A stretch of DNA of 64,000 nucleotides from Haematococcus lacustris (taxonomy: Eukaryota > Chlorophyta > Chlorophyceae > Chlamydomonadales > Haematococcaceae): contig JASKMD010000017.1 of assembly GCA_030144725.1 (NCBI GenBank), positions 8,694,200 through 8,758,199 of the forward strand, given 5' to 3'. Position 1 is the first letter of the stretch; each line of letters starts with the position of its first letter. The notes beneath the pieces are model-generated. The model saw nothing but the letters and a program-made list of their open reading frames with translations. It was not told the DNA's origin and made no database searches. The position numbers and the translations under genes were made by a program. Shown here piece by piece: positions 10,062 to 20,480 of this stretch.

Positions 10062-11359
10062 GTGGCATCACGAGATGCGGCCTTTGTGCGTGATGCGCGC
10101 ATGGGCCTGGTGTTCAGACATCGAGGAGGTAAGAAGGTTCAGGCACGCACACAGCATCTAACCCCTCGGCCAGCCCAGCCAGCCCAAGCCAGCCCTCAAT
10201 CCTTCCCCTTCACCCTCCCCTGCTAGCCCATCTTCAGGCTGAGTATACCTGCCTGCCATGCCTGCCGCACGTGTCCTTTTTCCTTCTACTGTTCTTTGTC
10301 CTGTTCCCCACTTTGTGAGCTGTCCTGATGGATGCTCCAATGCACCTTCCCTGCTCACTGTCCTGGCAATCACGGCATGAACTGTGGCCCGCCCTAATTA
10401 GGCTTACCTACACTGGAGCCAGAGTCCCCCCGCCGGCCCCCGCAGCCTCCTCTGCCCCTCCCCCCAACACGCTGCAGCAGCGGCTGAGCAGCAGCGAGCA
10501 GAGCAGCAGCGCCACCAGCCACCCCAGCAGCATTGGCAGCAGTAAGGCTTCAGGGTCAGGCAGCAGCAGAGCCATGTCCAGGCCTGCTGGACCCTGGCCT
10601 ATCCGCCACTCCTCCCTGCCATCCCGTAGCGCAGCCCCAGCCCTGCCATCCGACCCGGCCCAGCCAGCTGCCTCCCTGCCCAGCATTCCCCGTGTGCACG
10701 GCATGTTGTACCGAACCACCCGGGCTGAGCTGCGCAAGATGCGGCAGCGGGGTGTGGGCTACATGCTGCAGGAGTTGAAGGTAATAGGGGCAGCGTGCCA
10801 GTGTCATTCAGGCTGCGCTTCGACTGCGTAGGGCCCCCCTCTTATCTCCTCCTTCCTCCTCCCTCGTCCTCCTTCTTCTTCCTACCACCTCCCTCCTCCG
10901 CCTTCCTCCTCCCTCGTCCTCCTTCTTCTTCCTACCACCCTCCTCCTCCTCCTCCCTTGTCCTCCCTCGTCCTCCTTCCTCTTCCTACCACCTCCCTCCT
11001 CCTCCTTCCTCCTCCCTCGTTCTCCTTCCTCTTCCTATCACCTCCCTTCTCCGCCTTCCTCCTCCTTCCTCCTCCTTCCACCTGCCCCCTTTCTAGCCTT
11101 TTTCCACCTGCCTGTCTACACTGCCACTGTCTGCCTGCAGCCTGCCTGCAGCCTGCTTGCCTGGGCGCACACAAGGTGTAGCGTAGCTCTGCAACTGCCC
11201 TGCTGCCAGGGGTGCATCGCAGACAGCTGTACATGCCCTTGCTTGCCTGTGCTTGTGGCCGAGAACAAGCCTGAATGCCTGGGCACAGTCAGCAGGGCTC
11301 GGGTGGCCTGACTCAGGTGCTGCCCTGGCGCTGCCCAGGTGCAGATGGAGACCTACTAA
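10062..11359 (+). CDS. Unrecognised Ser/Pro-rich protein, 3-prime exons
   Basis: Three exons fit together: 10062-10128 ([18 protein letters not shown]), about 10425-10781 (a Ser/Ala/Pro-rich stretch, then [20 protein letters not shown] and [10 protein letters not shown]), and 11339-11359 (VQMETY, stop). Phases agree at both junctions if the second exon starts at 10425; the acceptor there is the least certain site. The last 45 residues are basic and helical. I do not recognise the family. Upstream exons, including the start, were not found and may lie beyond the transposon nest. The first exon begins only about 25 bp after the copy A tail, so that insertion sits inside an intron or has cut the gene. 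The second intron contains a long pyrimidine repeat. Confidence 0.45.
10842..11095 (+). repeat. Polypyrimidine minisatellite inside an intron
   Basis: Units of about 50 bp such as CCTCGTCCTCCTTCTTCTTC followed by CTACCACCTCCCTCCTCC repeat about four times. The strand is almost purely C and T over 250 bp, within the intron 10782-11338. Confidence 0.85.
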
Positions 11360-12006
11360 GGGCGCACAGTGCCCGCCCTTGTGTTTGTGTCAGTAACCCT
11401 GGCTGTGCTGCCTTACCTTGTGAACAGTAGCCCAGGCCGTGCAGTGCAGAGTCAAAGGGTGTAGCTTACCTCAACTTATCCTGGCTGTGAGCAACCATAA
11501 TCAAGTGGGTCGATCGAAATACTTCAGCAGCACGACTCAAGCTCCAGTCAACTCTTGCCAACACAGTGCTTGCTGTCGTAAGTGAAGCCTATTCTCATGC
11601 ACTGTAGCCTATGCATGCTGCTGTGTGCACCATTTCTGCGACAGGCGTCACATTCACAATCTGTGATGGACTGGTGTGAGATGTGGTCCAGTGATGTCAC
11701 CACGCATAGTCCACCACCCCTCTGTGCTAGATAACACCATTGCTGTGAATATGTTCGGTCTCCCCCACCCTCCCCGCCTGCTGCTTGCTGGCGGCCAGAT
11801 GTGTCAGCTTACTCGCCACCTCCAAAGCTGAAGTTCAATTGTTGTTGTTCAATACTCTATCAAACTCTGCCCCCTCTTGTTTGAGGCAGGGCCCCGCTTT
11901 GAAGCCCCCTCCCCTCCCCCTGTCCCTCCCACCACAGCCTTCGTTGCCTGCTGCCAGGTGGCTCCTCAAGAGAGCTACAGCAACAGCATGAGGGAGGGGC
12001 CGCCTT

Positions 12007-12122
12007 CAACTTCATAGACCCGGTGTACCAGATCAGGCCCGTGCAGGGTAGGCGACTCATAGACCCGGTGTACCAACTCAGCTTCATAGACCCGGTGTAC
12101 CAGGTCAGGCAGGGTAGGCGAC
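12007..12122 (+). repeat. Triplicated TAGACCCGGTGTACCA motif
   Basis: Three copies of CATAGACCCGGTGTACCA are separated by GGTAGGCGACT or CTCAGCTT spacers. Confidence 0.85.
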
Positions 12123-12464
12123 TCAGACAACAAAACTCATTCAACAAGGAACAACATGTCGGCCTGTGGGTAATCTCACTCAGCTACTACAAGCATGTTG
12201 TAGCATCCTCGGTCGCACCCTTGATGACTACAAACCCCACTCCGGTGGCACTCGTTCAAGGGGCTAATCCCCCTTGACCACTGGGCTCCTCATCAAAACT
12301 AACAGCTTACGGCGGCAACCGGAATGAGGCGGAAGTGAGATTCATTACACATATCACTTAGTTTCCACATTCCCAGCCCATGATAACCTGCTTGACGGCC
12401 GTGACCTCCTGCTGAGAGTCTCAGGCTCCGCTCTGTAGACCCTCCCCTGACGCGATGCAAGGCG

Positions 12465-12625
12465 ACGGGGTAGGCGACTCAGTCCGGGTCAGGCTGGGTC
12501 AGGCCGGACAGGGCTGGGCCAGTGCAGGTCGGGCTAGGTCAGGCCAGGTTGTGTTGGGTCAGGTTGGGTCAAGCAGGGTCGGGTGAGGCGCCCTAGCGCT
12601 AGACAAGGTCAGGCCAGGCCAGATC
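12465..12625 (+). repeat. Degenerate GGGTCAGG tandem array
   Basis: About fifteen loosely spaced variants of GGTCAGGC and GGGTCAGG. The TCAGG core is the reverse complement of the CCTGA satellite at 60816-61149. Confidence 0.7.
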
Positions 12626-12792
12626 ACGACATGCAGTAACGGTCAAGCACATTAACATTCTGACTAGTCTGCTGCTGTGTTTAGGGGGGCATTGGGGCCA
12701 ATGCAGCCCCCAGGCCAGCTGGCTTGCATGGCATGCTTGGGCCTCAGCTGGCTTGCATGGCATGCTTGCGCTAAGGTGGACAACATACAATC

Positions 12793-12840
12793 AGTGCATG
12801 CAGGTCATGCCAACTCTAGACCATAGCCCTGTCACAGGTC
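12793..12840 (+). repeat. Orphan piece of the nuclease-family 3-prime tail
   Basis: AGTGCATGCAGGTCATGCCA followed by ACTCTAGACCATAGCCCTGTCACAGG matches the copy A tail and then stops. The CCCTG-TCA-CAGG hairpin is at 12827-12838. No ORF precedes it. Confidence 0.75.
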
Positions 12841-13152
12841 TCCGTCTTCGTGGCTTGGGGCCGGCGGGACAGTGTGGCAGTGGGGGAAGTGCATCCAAGC
12901 ATGACTGATGCAAGACATGCACAGCTTGCACGCTCGAGCTTCCGATGGCAGGGATGGTCGCACAACCTGCAGCCGAGGTCCCGCCAATGCTAATACACAG
13001 ACAGATGCGACGTTTCCTGCTTTCTCGTTTGTGCCGTGTGAGGTGTGACAGCGCTAATCAAACCCTGGCTCGCGCTATCATTTGAGCAATACGCGCTAGC
13101 AGTATTCGTCCTTGCACTACATTCGTATCATCACAGGCGCAGTTTTTCCAAA

Positions 13153-14545
13153 ATGCCCCAGCTGTCGCGCTCTCTGCTGCTGTGCTTCCTGGCCGTGCTA
13201 GCACTTGTTGCGACGCCCTGCCAGTCAGGTGCAAGCTCGCATAAGCTGCGCGCTGCCACGCGCCAAGGGCCCTCCAAGGATTAAGCGGCTAACGAGTCGA
13301 TTGTGCTGCTTGCAGCTCGCTTGCTGCTCGGCTCGGCCTCCAGCACCGCCGTCACCGACGGGAGTGGTCCCGTCAGTGCGCAGGCAGACAATGTTGGCAC
13401 AGGTGGGGTGGACAGCTGATGGCGCTTATTATGGATACTAGTGCTCTCCCGGCACTGCTCATACGAAGCTGTTCATGCTTTGCACCGCAGGCCGAACCAC
13501 TGCGGTTGCCAGTTCATCATCTGCCTCACTGTCGCTGTCCAAGGTAAACTCTGAGGTTATCAGGGGTTTGCTGCAAGCACTCGACTATGCTCTGCCACAC
13601 ACGGCTTGGGTTCAAGAGTGTTGTTATGCTTTGCCTGCCCGCCTCCCACATGCGCAGGATGCCATGGTGAAATCCATCGCCACCTCCATCGCCGCTGTGT
13701 CTGCTTGCAAGGCACAGGCTAGTGCTGAGGCACTAGCTCTTGCTACAGCCTTGGGCAATGCTACAGCGGTTGCCTACACCTCCGCCCTGTCCTACGTAAA
13801 TGTGGAAGGTCAGTGACGAACTTGTTAAACATCACTACAGATCCACTCCTCTCAGCACTATGCTAGCCTTTGCCATGTTCAGCTGAAACACCCCCCTCTG
13901 ATGAGTCAAGATTGTCGCATGCTCACATGCATCATCCTTGCACATACTGTTGTTGTGTGTCTGCCTACCTTGGTACCTGCAGGCACAGGCAGCGCCCGAG
14001 CCAGCGCTGACTCCACTGCAATTGCCACCGCTACAGCCACCGCCACCGCAATCTCTGACGCATTTGCTGGAGCCATAGCAAACAATGCTCAAGCTATCAG
14101 CACATGCCGTGAAGAAGACGTGAAGAGTGCCACAGCCACTGCCATTTCCTCGGTGTCCACGTCTGCCAGCTCCACTGGTGGAGCTGCCTTGAGCCAGGCC
14201 AGCAACACGGCTGTGTCCACCGCAGTTGCCAAAGCTGTGTCATCCTGCTTGGCTTCAGCTCTTGCAGCCAGCACCCCCGCCAGTTGCCCGCCAGACTCGT
14301 TTCCAGTACTGGCTACTCAATCGTCTGGCCCCACACCCGCTGCCATCTCCAGCCCTGGCAGCAACCCCTCTTCTAGTCCCACCGTCACTCTGGGCACGGC
14401 TGCCCCTGCTAGCACGCCGGCGCCTGCTGTGAGCAGCAGCAACTCACCCTCTTCCAGCAGCCCCACCCAGCTTTCCATCATGTCAGCGGGAGCACCTGTA
14501 GTCAACAAGGTGCTAGGCATCATTGGTTTGGCCCTTGGAGCTTGA
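13153..14545 (+). CDS. Secreted Ala/Ser/Thr-rich protein, complete five-exon gene
   Basis: Exons 13153-13228, 13316-13402, 13491-13543, 13658-13808 and 13983-14545 keep phase throughout and give 309 residues. All introns are GT-AG and 53 to 174 bp. Residues 1-25 (MPQLSRSLLLCFLAVLALVA then TPCQS) form a classic signal peptide. The middle is Ala-rich amphipathic helix with scattered Cys (VSACKAQASAEALALATALG). Then comes an IATATATATAIS run, a Ser/Ala stretch with four Cys, a Pro/Ser/Thr-rich segment likely to be O-glycosylated, and a short hydrophobic C-terminus (VLGIIGLALGA) that could be part of a GPI signal. I know no family for it. An extracellular or cell-wall role is inferred from composition only. 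Confidence 0.8.
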
Positions 14546-14957
14546 CGTGTGCCGAACCACTTTGACCCCTTGTAGACAATCACATGCACAAACAAGAACT
14601 GACTGCTACATTGGCTGTACATAGCAGGATGAGGCAGGGATGCTTACTGCTTGATTCCAGTTTGGGAACCTTATGCATATCATTATTCCGAGTCGAGCAT
14701 GAACCTAACTAACCTTGACAAAAAGGTAGTGTACTGGAACTTGGTGATTACTTCTTTATGGCAACTACCAGTTCTGTTTGTTTTCCTTCGTGCACCTGTA
14801 AATCCCCGAAGGTGTCTGAACCGCTGCTTTTTCACTGGGTAAGTAGCATGAGCGAGTGTCTATAAGACAGGTTAATTGCCAGCCGTCCTATACATGAGAC
14901 CACTGTAAAACACTTTCTCATGCAAGGATTTCCGTTTGGACGTGCGAGAGAAGCCGC
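14546..14957. other. 3-prime flank of the secreted-protein gene
   Basis: No second gene is seen. The pentamer TGTAA, the usual polyadenylation signal in volvocine algae, occurs at 14797-14801, about 250 bp after the stop, and is a possible end of the transcript. Confidence 0.4.
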
Positions 14958-15450
14958 TTTAAGAAGCTACGAGACCGCCCACTGAAGGCCCAGCAGCCTG
15001 TAGCACAGTGATGTGTGCACTAGGCAATGTTTAAGCTGCTGCTTACATATGAGTGTGTAACGTGACACCGAGGTGCATGCGTCGTGCGGTTAATTGCTCA
15101 GAATGGTTTCGCAACGAGTGTTCTAGTTCGGCTCCACCTGACGACGTAAGAAAACTACTCTGGTGGGTTGGATTGCAAGGTGACCAGAAGGTACCAACAT
15201 CCCGAGGTACCAACATCCCTTAACTCACGCCCGTCGGCGTGGGCGTAGTCTTTCAATCTCTCTATAATATCTCTCTATACTCGAGTCCCGAGGAAAGCCC
15301 ATAATGCAATCTAAGTAACTGACTCAACCTCATCCTCACTCTGATCCAAACACAGGGATCAGCCCCACTGATCCCCCACAGTATGTCTTTCATGTTAACG
15401 TCTATCGCCCCACCCTCGAAAGGGGGCAGGGCAGGGAATTAGGTATTAGG
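14958..15450 (+). pseudogene. 3-prime end of a nuclease-family copy (subfamily C), split by an LTR
   Basis: 14958-15055 matches the end of copy C: FKKLRDRP, KAQQPVAQ and stop, then GATGTGTGCACTAGGCAATG and GCTGCTGCTTACATATGAG. Matching resumes at 15381 with TTTCATGTTAACGTCTATCG, CCCCACCCTC and ATTAGGTATTAGG, the order found without interruption at 21669-21790. The 325 bp between is an insertion. The protein part is only about 18 residues. Confidence 0.75.
15056..15380. mobile_element. Probable solo LTR inserted in the nuclease-family tail
   Basis: The 325-bp insertion starts TGTAACGTGACACC and ends CTGATCCCCCACA, the TG...CA ends of LTRs. Flanking 5-mers are GAGTG and GTATG; against the uninterrupted copy both align to the same GAGTG, so they look like an eroded 5-bp target duplication. 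A TATA-like run TCTATAATATCTCTCTATAC lies at about 15260-15280, as in an LTR promoter. No internal retrotransposon genes are present. Confidence 0.5.
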
Positions 15451-16829
15451 CAGGTGAGTTGGGGTCCTACGTTGTTGTGAGGTCGGTCAGCCGTGCAAAA
15501 AACCATATCTATATATACATTAGTGCAGCCCTCGCTAACACCCTAGTCGTGATCGCACTCTTAGGCTCTTAAGCTTGGCGAACTTAATACTACCTTCGCA
15601 TAAACCAACAAACCACAACAGAGCAACCTAAAAATTGACTGCACAAAACGAGGCATTAAGGCAATGCTGCAAAGGACTTGCATGTTCTATGGACTCCAAC
15701 CACAGCCCTTGCAGCAGCTGGCAGGCTGACAGGGCTGCTGCAGCCTCCCTACTCCCCCACACCCCTGGCAGCAGCTGGCAGGCTGACAGGGCAGATGCAG
15801 GCTCCCACCTCCCTACTCCCCCACACCCAGCAGCCTCCCTACTCCCCCACACCTGTGTGCAGTCCATGAAAAGTCAGGGTCTAGCTGAATGCAGGGCCAC
15901 AACAAAAGTGGACGGTTGTATTGGTATTGCAACATAGCGGTCAAGCGGTCCTAAGTGATGATGCTGTTAGTGTGCAAGCCTGCATAATCGATGCCCATGG
16001 GAGTTGACAAGGAGGTTGATGTCCGTGACATGGTCAAACACACCATGCACACCGTCACGGCCTCAACACCATGAGGGTGCACCTGCCGCCTAGCTTTACC
16101 ATACCCTGGTCTTGCCTCATCAATCTGAACAACACCAAACATCCGAGGACAGCTGCCCTGAAGACCAGCTGCTGGCACCATGCGCAGTCGTGGCGCAGCT
16201 GTGGGGCTGTGGCACTCCCAATGGGCAAGTGTCTTCTACGGCTTCTTCAACCCAAGGCTAGCCCTCCACCTCACCTTCCTGGCTGGCTGGCCTAAGTGCA
16301 GCTCAAAATGGAGGAAGATTGCCAACAAGCCGTCACCTTTGCAGGTGACGGCTTGCGAGGGGAGGAGTGGAGGGTACTGGTGCATGTGCACGGCGTGTCT
16401 GGTGCATTGCTTACTTCCGGCTGTGATTACGGGGTACCCCCTGCTGCATGCAAATAACATGTCACATGAGCTTCAGGCATCTGTGCAGTCATCCACAACC
16501 CCACTCCCGCCCCGCCCCGCCCCGCCTGCCGCCCCTCTGTCAAGGTCAGGGGCGGGGTGCTGCTGCTGCTGGCTTGCCTGCTGCTGCCCTTGCCCTAGCC
16601 ACCCGCCTTAAGCAACAATTGCCCAGAGGCAGACAAGGCTTGAGCAGCCCTCAGGCAGCTCTTCATAGCGGCAGGGCAGCAACGACATGAGTACACCCCA
16701 CCCTGTTGCATGCTTGCTGTGTGCGGGTTGCAGCAGCCATGACAAACGAGCATCCCACCATGTGCATGAATTGCGTCAGCATGAAAGTATGTCACTACCA
16801 AGCATGAAAACACTGCTCCACCAGTGCTA

Positions 16830-16863
<34 letters not shown>

Positions 16864-16886
16864 TCCTCCTCCTGCTGCTGCTCCTC
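15451..16886. other. Intergenic region with tandem repeats
   Basis: No gene is supported. A repeat built from GCAGCTGGCAGGCTGACAGG and CCTCCCTACTCCCCCACACC runs 15700-15860. GC-rich CCCCGCC repeats lie near 16505-16530. An interrupted CTG/CTC tract covers 16826-16905 at the end of the bZIP-like exon. Confidence 0.5.
15700..15860 (+). repeat. Minisatellite with CAGCTGGCAGGCTGACAGGG and CTACTCCCCCACACC blocks
   Basis: The first block occurs twice (about 15718 and 15773) and the second three times, in mixed order. Confidence 0.8.
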
Positions 16887-17693
16887 CTACTGCTGCTGCT
16901 GCTGTATTGGGTGCAGCTGGGACCTCCCTGCCGCCATCTGCCCCAATAGCAGCTGCAGCAGCTGGTGGGTGTTGCACACCGAGGGGCCATGCGCACCACC
17001 CTCCTGCTGCCCCAGCAGCAGCACCGAGCCGTGGGGTGTCCCCACCTGCAGGCACTGCGCTAGCGGCTGAGAGAGGTGCATGGACGTCTGGGCATGGGCA
17101 GTGTACATGCCCGTAGCCAAAGGGCTGTCAGTGCTCTTAGTCTTGAGCGGAGGTAATGTGTGCACCAGCTGGGGAGGCTGTGCTTCGAGGTGTGGCCCCT
17201 GGGCTGGGTGTGTTTGAGTGGTGCTTGCCACCCACTGGGCTGATGAGGGAGTGGAAGAGCGAGGCTGGACCCCAGCATGGAGGGATGGGGCTGCTGGGTC
17301 ATGCGCCTGTATCTGTAGCTGGCTGGAGGGCAGCCTGGAGCCCAGGGCCTGGCTGGCCTGGCATAGGCCTGGCCCCAGCGCCCTGGTGAGGTCAGGCAAG
17401 GACAGCGTCTGCAGGGCGGGCTGCAGTGCCCTGGGTGCGGATGGAAAAGTGGACGGGGCGATAGGCATGGCTGGCGAGGGTGCGCAGGCAGCAGTGTCTT
17501 GTGCCCAGGCGAGGCTGAGGGTGGAGGTAAGGCATGGTTGAGACGGGTGGGAGGGGCTGGTGATGGGGCACATGGGGCTTGGGGGGCTGGTGCCACTCAG
17601 CGGAGGGCTGAGGAGGCCGCGTGTGGCAAGCATGCCACGCAACACCTTATTCTCGTTGCGCAGGTCCACAAGCTGGGCTTCATACCCCAAGGT
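16887..17693 (-). CDS. bZIP-like protein, C-terminal exon (5-prime partial)
   Basis: On the minus strand an acceptor (GTCCACAG before 17693) opens an exon of 268 codons ending in a run of Gln and a stop at 16887-16889. It begins TLGYEAQLVDLRNENKVLRG, a leucine-zipper-like helix with Leu every seven residues and an Asn in the usual interior position. Then follow about 240 residues rich in Pro, Ser, Ala and Gln. An upstream exon should carry the basic DNA-binding region, but I could not find one before 19100. An orphan nuclease-family tail at 18105-18225 sits in that space, so the gene may be broken. The zipper assignment rests on one short helix; another coiled-coil protein is possible. Confidence 0.4.
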   Translation of the reverse strand, partial: TLGYEAQLVDLRNENKVLRGMLATRGLLSPPLSGTSPPSPMCPITSPSHPSQPCLTSTLSLAWAQDTAACAPSPAMPIAPSTFPSAPRALQPALQTLSLPDLTRALGPGLCQASQALGSRLPSSQLQIQAHDPAAPSLHAGVQPRSSTPSSAQWVASTTQTHPAQGPHLEAQPPQLVHTLPPLKTKSTDSPLATGMYTAHAQTSMHLSQPLAQCLQVGTPHGSVLLLGQQEGGAHGPSVCNTHQLLQLLLGQMAAGRSQLHPIQQQQQ

Positions 17694-17702
17694 CTGTGGA
17701 CA

Positions 17703-17727
17703 ACAGCAGCAGCAGCAGAAATAGCAT

Positions 17728-17775
<48 letters not shown>
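17703..17775 (+). repeat. (CAG)n microsatellite
   Basis: About twenty CAG units with a few interruptions, in the presumed intron just upstream of the bZIP-like exon. Confidence 0.95.
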
Positions 17776-17778
<3 letters not shown>

Positions 17779-19078
17779 CGGCAACGGTAACAGGAGCCCC
17801 CCCACATTTTCCACGCCATGCCACCCTCTGCATGGGCCTTGTGACACCTGTGTTGATCTTGAGCAGCCAGTGCTGCCGCAGCAGCTGCCATGGTATGCCA
17901 GTCCTTGATAGACATACAGACAGCTGTTGGCCCTGTTGGGCTACGCAATGCTGCAAACCCCTAGATATGTTTGGCCGTCAGCACCAGTAGTTTGGCTGTC
18001 AGCACCACCTCCAGCCCCAACTGCAGCAGTGTAGGTGGCGCCTGCACCTAGGGCTGGTCGGGGCGAATGTAGAGTGTAATGTGGACAACGGGTGTAGTGC
18101 AGACATACAGGTCATACCAACTCTAGACCATAGCCCTGTCACAGGGGTCGTGTACGTGGTAGGCGCCCGTGCACATGTGCACGTGCCATGTGCATGGGAA
18201 CACTCCACACAACCCCTTGACCCCATTGTGTGTTGTTCCTGGTGATCCCTAGTGGTCCCTAGTGGTCCGACATGAATGGAGGCCCGAGTGAGGGACGAGG
18301 GGGCTGGTCAGGGCGCCTAACAGAGATGTTGCCTGATCTAGCCACAGCACTTCAAGGGTTGCTGGTGGCTTGAGCTGAGCTTGAGCAGTGATCTCACACA
18401 TCCAGCTGCTTGCCTCCAAAATGAAGCCTGCCAGCTGCAATAACATGGCTTTGGCTTCTGTGGCTGCAGTGATCACGGGATGGCTGCTTGCGCTTGCATT
18501 CAAGCTATGTTACGTATTAGCTGAGTCAGCTGTGCAAGAAGCCATGGAAAGTTTGCCTTGTCTGAGATGGGATAAGGTAAAATTCATGGAAACTTTGTCT
18601 CATTCAAGCCGGGTACTGCGTAAAGGGTGCCAACTGTAGCTTCACCGTCTTTCCACAGGGGCATGCTTCTTGCAGAGAAGCAGCAATGAGGAGCTTGTGC
18701 TGGGAGCGGCAGCGCTGGTAGCTACTCCGCTGACACCATGCCAGCCACGCCAGCATGCGGTCACTACTGCAGCAGTGCCCTAGCAGCAGGCTAGGCGCAC
18801 TGGTGCCCTTCGGAGGTGCCCTTTGGGGTGCCCTTTGGCAGTGCCCTTTGGAGGTGCGAGAGTAAGTGACATCGCCTCCTGGGTATAAGTCGGTGTGAGC
18901 GCGTGTGAGCAGATATGAGCCTAGTGGCGCAATGCCTCCGAGGAAGCGGCCCAGTAGCGCGGATCAAGATCCGCATCCTACTGAAAGCCCGCGAAAACAA
19001 GGTTCGTCGTAGTCGTGGTGTGGTCCGCTGCAACTGTGCAGTCCGGCGAGCTCCGCGCTACTCACATCGCTACTGTTC
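17776..19078. other. Region without a supported gene
   Basis: Apart from the orphan tail at 18105-18225 I see only a short local repeat (GGTGCCCTTTGG variants, 18806-18860). Open frames here have no splice context or recognisable motif. Confidence 0.5.
18105..18225 (+). ncRNA. Orphan copy of the nuclease-family 3-prime tail
   Basis: It matches the copy A tail from CAGGTCATACCAACTCTAGA to GGGAACACTCCACACAACCC, including the CCCTG-TCA-CAGGG hairpin at 18134-18146 and GTGGTAGGCG. No nuclease ORF is next to it. It could be a mobilised short derivative or the remains of a deleted copy. Confidence 0.35.
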
Positions 19079-19600
19079 ATGCCAGCGCAGGTCCTAGCAC
19101 CCCTCCAGGCAAACAACGCGGGGAGCGAAGGGCTGAATGGAAGACCCAGCGACGACAGGTGCGCACCCGGCCCGGTCCCGGGTGGCGCTGTGCTGCGCGG
19201 GTGCAAGAAAACCCGCCGCAAGCTAAAGGCGCACCTCCAGCTGAGGGCTGGGGTGCACAGCCAGCTCCACATCATCGCCTCGTTGTATGTGCTCAGGATC
19301 TTTCTGACATGCCTAGTGGGCTACTCCAACCCGGGATTCCGCAGCGCCCCCACACCTCCAGCCGTGCAACCTCCTCGTGCACAGGATGCTGCCCCCTTAC
19401 CCCCACTCCCCCTGTGTGTCCCTGCCCAGCCAGCCAGCATGGCTATGGACTGGGTTCCGGAGCCTGATCCTGATCCTGAGCTAGCGCCTGATCCCGAGCC
19501 AGAGCCTGCCCCAGCGCCACCCACGCTCAGGCCACCTAGCCCGCCTCGCTGCCCGCCACCCCCCACCAGCAGCACCCATTGGGCCACCCATGCCCCTTGA
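19079..19600 (+). other. Unrecognised Pro/Asp/Glu-rich open frame upstream of copy B
   Basis: A 173-codon open frame with a PDPDPELAPDPEPEPAPAPP run near its end. It stops 97 bp before the nuclease-like sequence of copy B begins. It may be a captured host exon or an unrelated N-terminal part of the same element; nothing in it is diagnostic. Confidence 0.2.
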
Positions 19601-19697
19601 CAGTGAAGATCCCGTGATGTTGCAGCAGCTGAAGGTCTTCTGTGAATAATTTGCCAACTTCAACAAGCTGACACCCTACAACCAGCTGCAGTTAGTG

Positions 19698-20297
19698 CTT
19701 TCAGTGGTGCTTGTGGATGAGCACCGCACCAGCCGGGTCAGCTCAGCAGTGAATGGCAAGCAGCCCTGTGAGAGGCAGCTGAACAAGCGCAGGGCCACAA
19801 GGCCTGCAGGTTGGAAGCCACCAGCAGGGCAGGTGGAACAGCGCCTGCTGCGCCCAGCCTGGAGCCAGCAGCGTGACCAGCCAGTGAGGGGCATGATGTG
19901 GTGCCCGGTAGTGGCCCCCCGCAAACCCCCACAGGCCCCACGCAGCAGCCAGGAGGCCACACAGGCAGCAGCCTCAGAGCCTGGGCCCAGCACTCCCCTG
20001 CCAGCCAAGCGCAGCAAGCGCACCAAGGCTGAGCCGGCAGCTGAGCCCACAAAGGGCAAGGGCAAGGTTGCCAAGGCAAAGCCAGCACCACAGCCAGGCA
20101 GGTGGCTGGATAGGGACTGCAATGCAGCGCTGAACATGCAGCGCATTGGGGAGAGCAAGTGGCGCCCACTGGAGCTGTGCTGGTGGCCAGAGCAAGGGAA
20201 GCTGCCAGCCAAGGGCAAGGAGTACCCTGGCCTGGGGTACAAGCGAGTGCGAGACAAGCCACCCAAGGCCCAGCAGCAGTCCGCTACGGCACAGTAG
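19698..20297 (+). pseudogene. TnpB/Fanzor-like nuclease remnant, copy B
   Basis: This is the least damaged copy. From GTGCTTGTGGATGAGCACCG the frame is open for 200 codons to a TAG at 20295-20297: LVDEHRTSRVSSAVNGKQPC, a Trp/Pro segment, VRGMMWCPVV, a Lys/Ala/Pro linker, then GRWLDRDCNAALNMQRIG, a Leu/Trp stretch and KGKEYPGLGYKRVRDKPPK. It is about 85-90 percent like copy A by eye. It begins abruptly at the DEHRTS motif: everything N-terminal, including the RuvC-I aspartate, is absent, and the preceding sequence (19605-19697) is unrelated with an in-frame stop. It cannot encode an active nuclease, although an ORF for the C-terminal half survives. Confidence 0.6.
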
Positions 20298-20480
20298 TGT
20301 GTGCCCCCCCTTTGTTGAGCTGTCATCAGCTTTCAATTAGTGCATGTTTTGTCATGCCAACTCTACGCATAGCCCTGTCACAGGGGTCAGGCAATGCTGT
20401 AGGTGGTAGGCGACCATGGCCATGAGCATGCCATGTATAGGCCATGAGCATGCCATGTGATGGGAACACCACACAGACAA
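20298..20480 (+). ncRNA. Conserved 3-prime tail of copy B with two hairpins
   Basis: Both hairpins of the copy A tail are kept: GAGCTG-TCAT-CAGCTT (20317-20332), where one pair becomes G-T, and CCCTG-TCA-CAGGG (20373-20385), then GTAGGTGGTAGGCGACC. It also has an internal duplication of CCATGAGCATGCCATGT. The right edge GGGAACACCACACAGAC falls near 20478. Confidence 0.3.

Larger units (their letters stand above)
11360..13152. other. Repeat-rich intergenic region
   Basis: No gene is supported. Three copies of TAGACCCGGTGTACCA lie at about 12014-12105. A degenerate GGTCAGGC/GGGTCAGG array runs 12465-12625. A 26-bp direct repeat (GCTGGCTTGCATGGCATGCTTG) occurs at about 12713 and 12747. An orphan nuclease-family tail occupies 12793-12840. 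The last 100 bp should include the promoter of the gene starting at 13153. Confidence 0.6.

Noticed and set aside
12465..12625. GGGTCAGG array as an interstitial telomere
   Set aside because: Volvocine telomeres are TTTTAGGG. This array is degenerate and lacks the T-run.
14651..14842. Small open frame after the secreted-protein gene
   Set aside because: AT-rich, no conserved motif; lies in the probable 3-prime UTR.
18388..18639. Open frame with hydrophobic stretch (VAAVITGWLLALAFKLCYVL)
   Set aside because: No splice sites, no neighbours in phase, and no recognisable family; likely chance.
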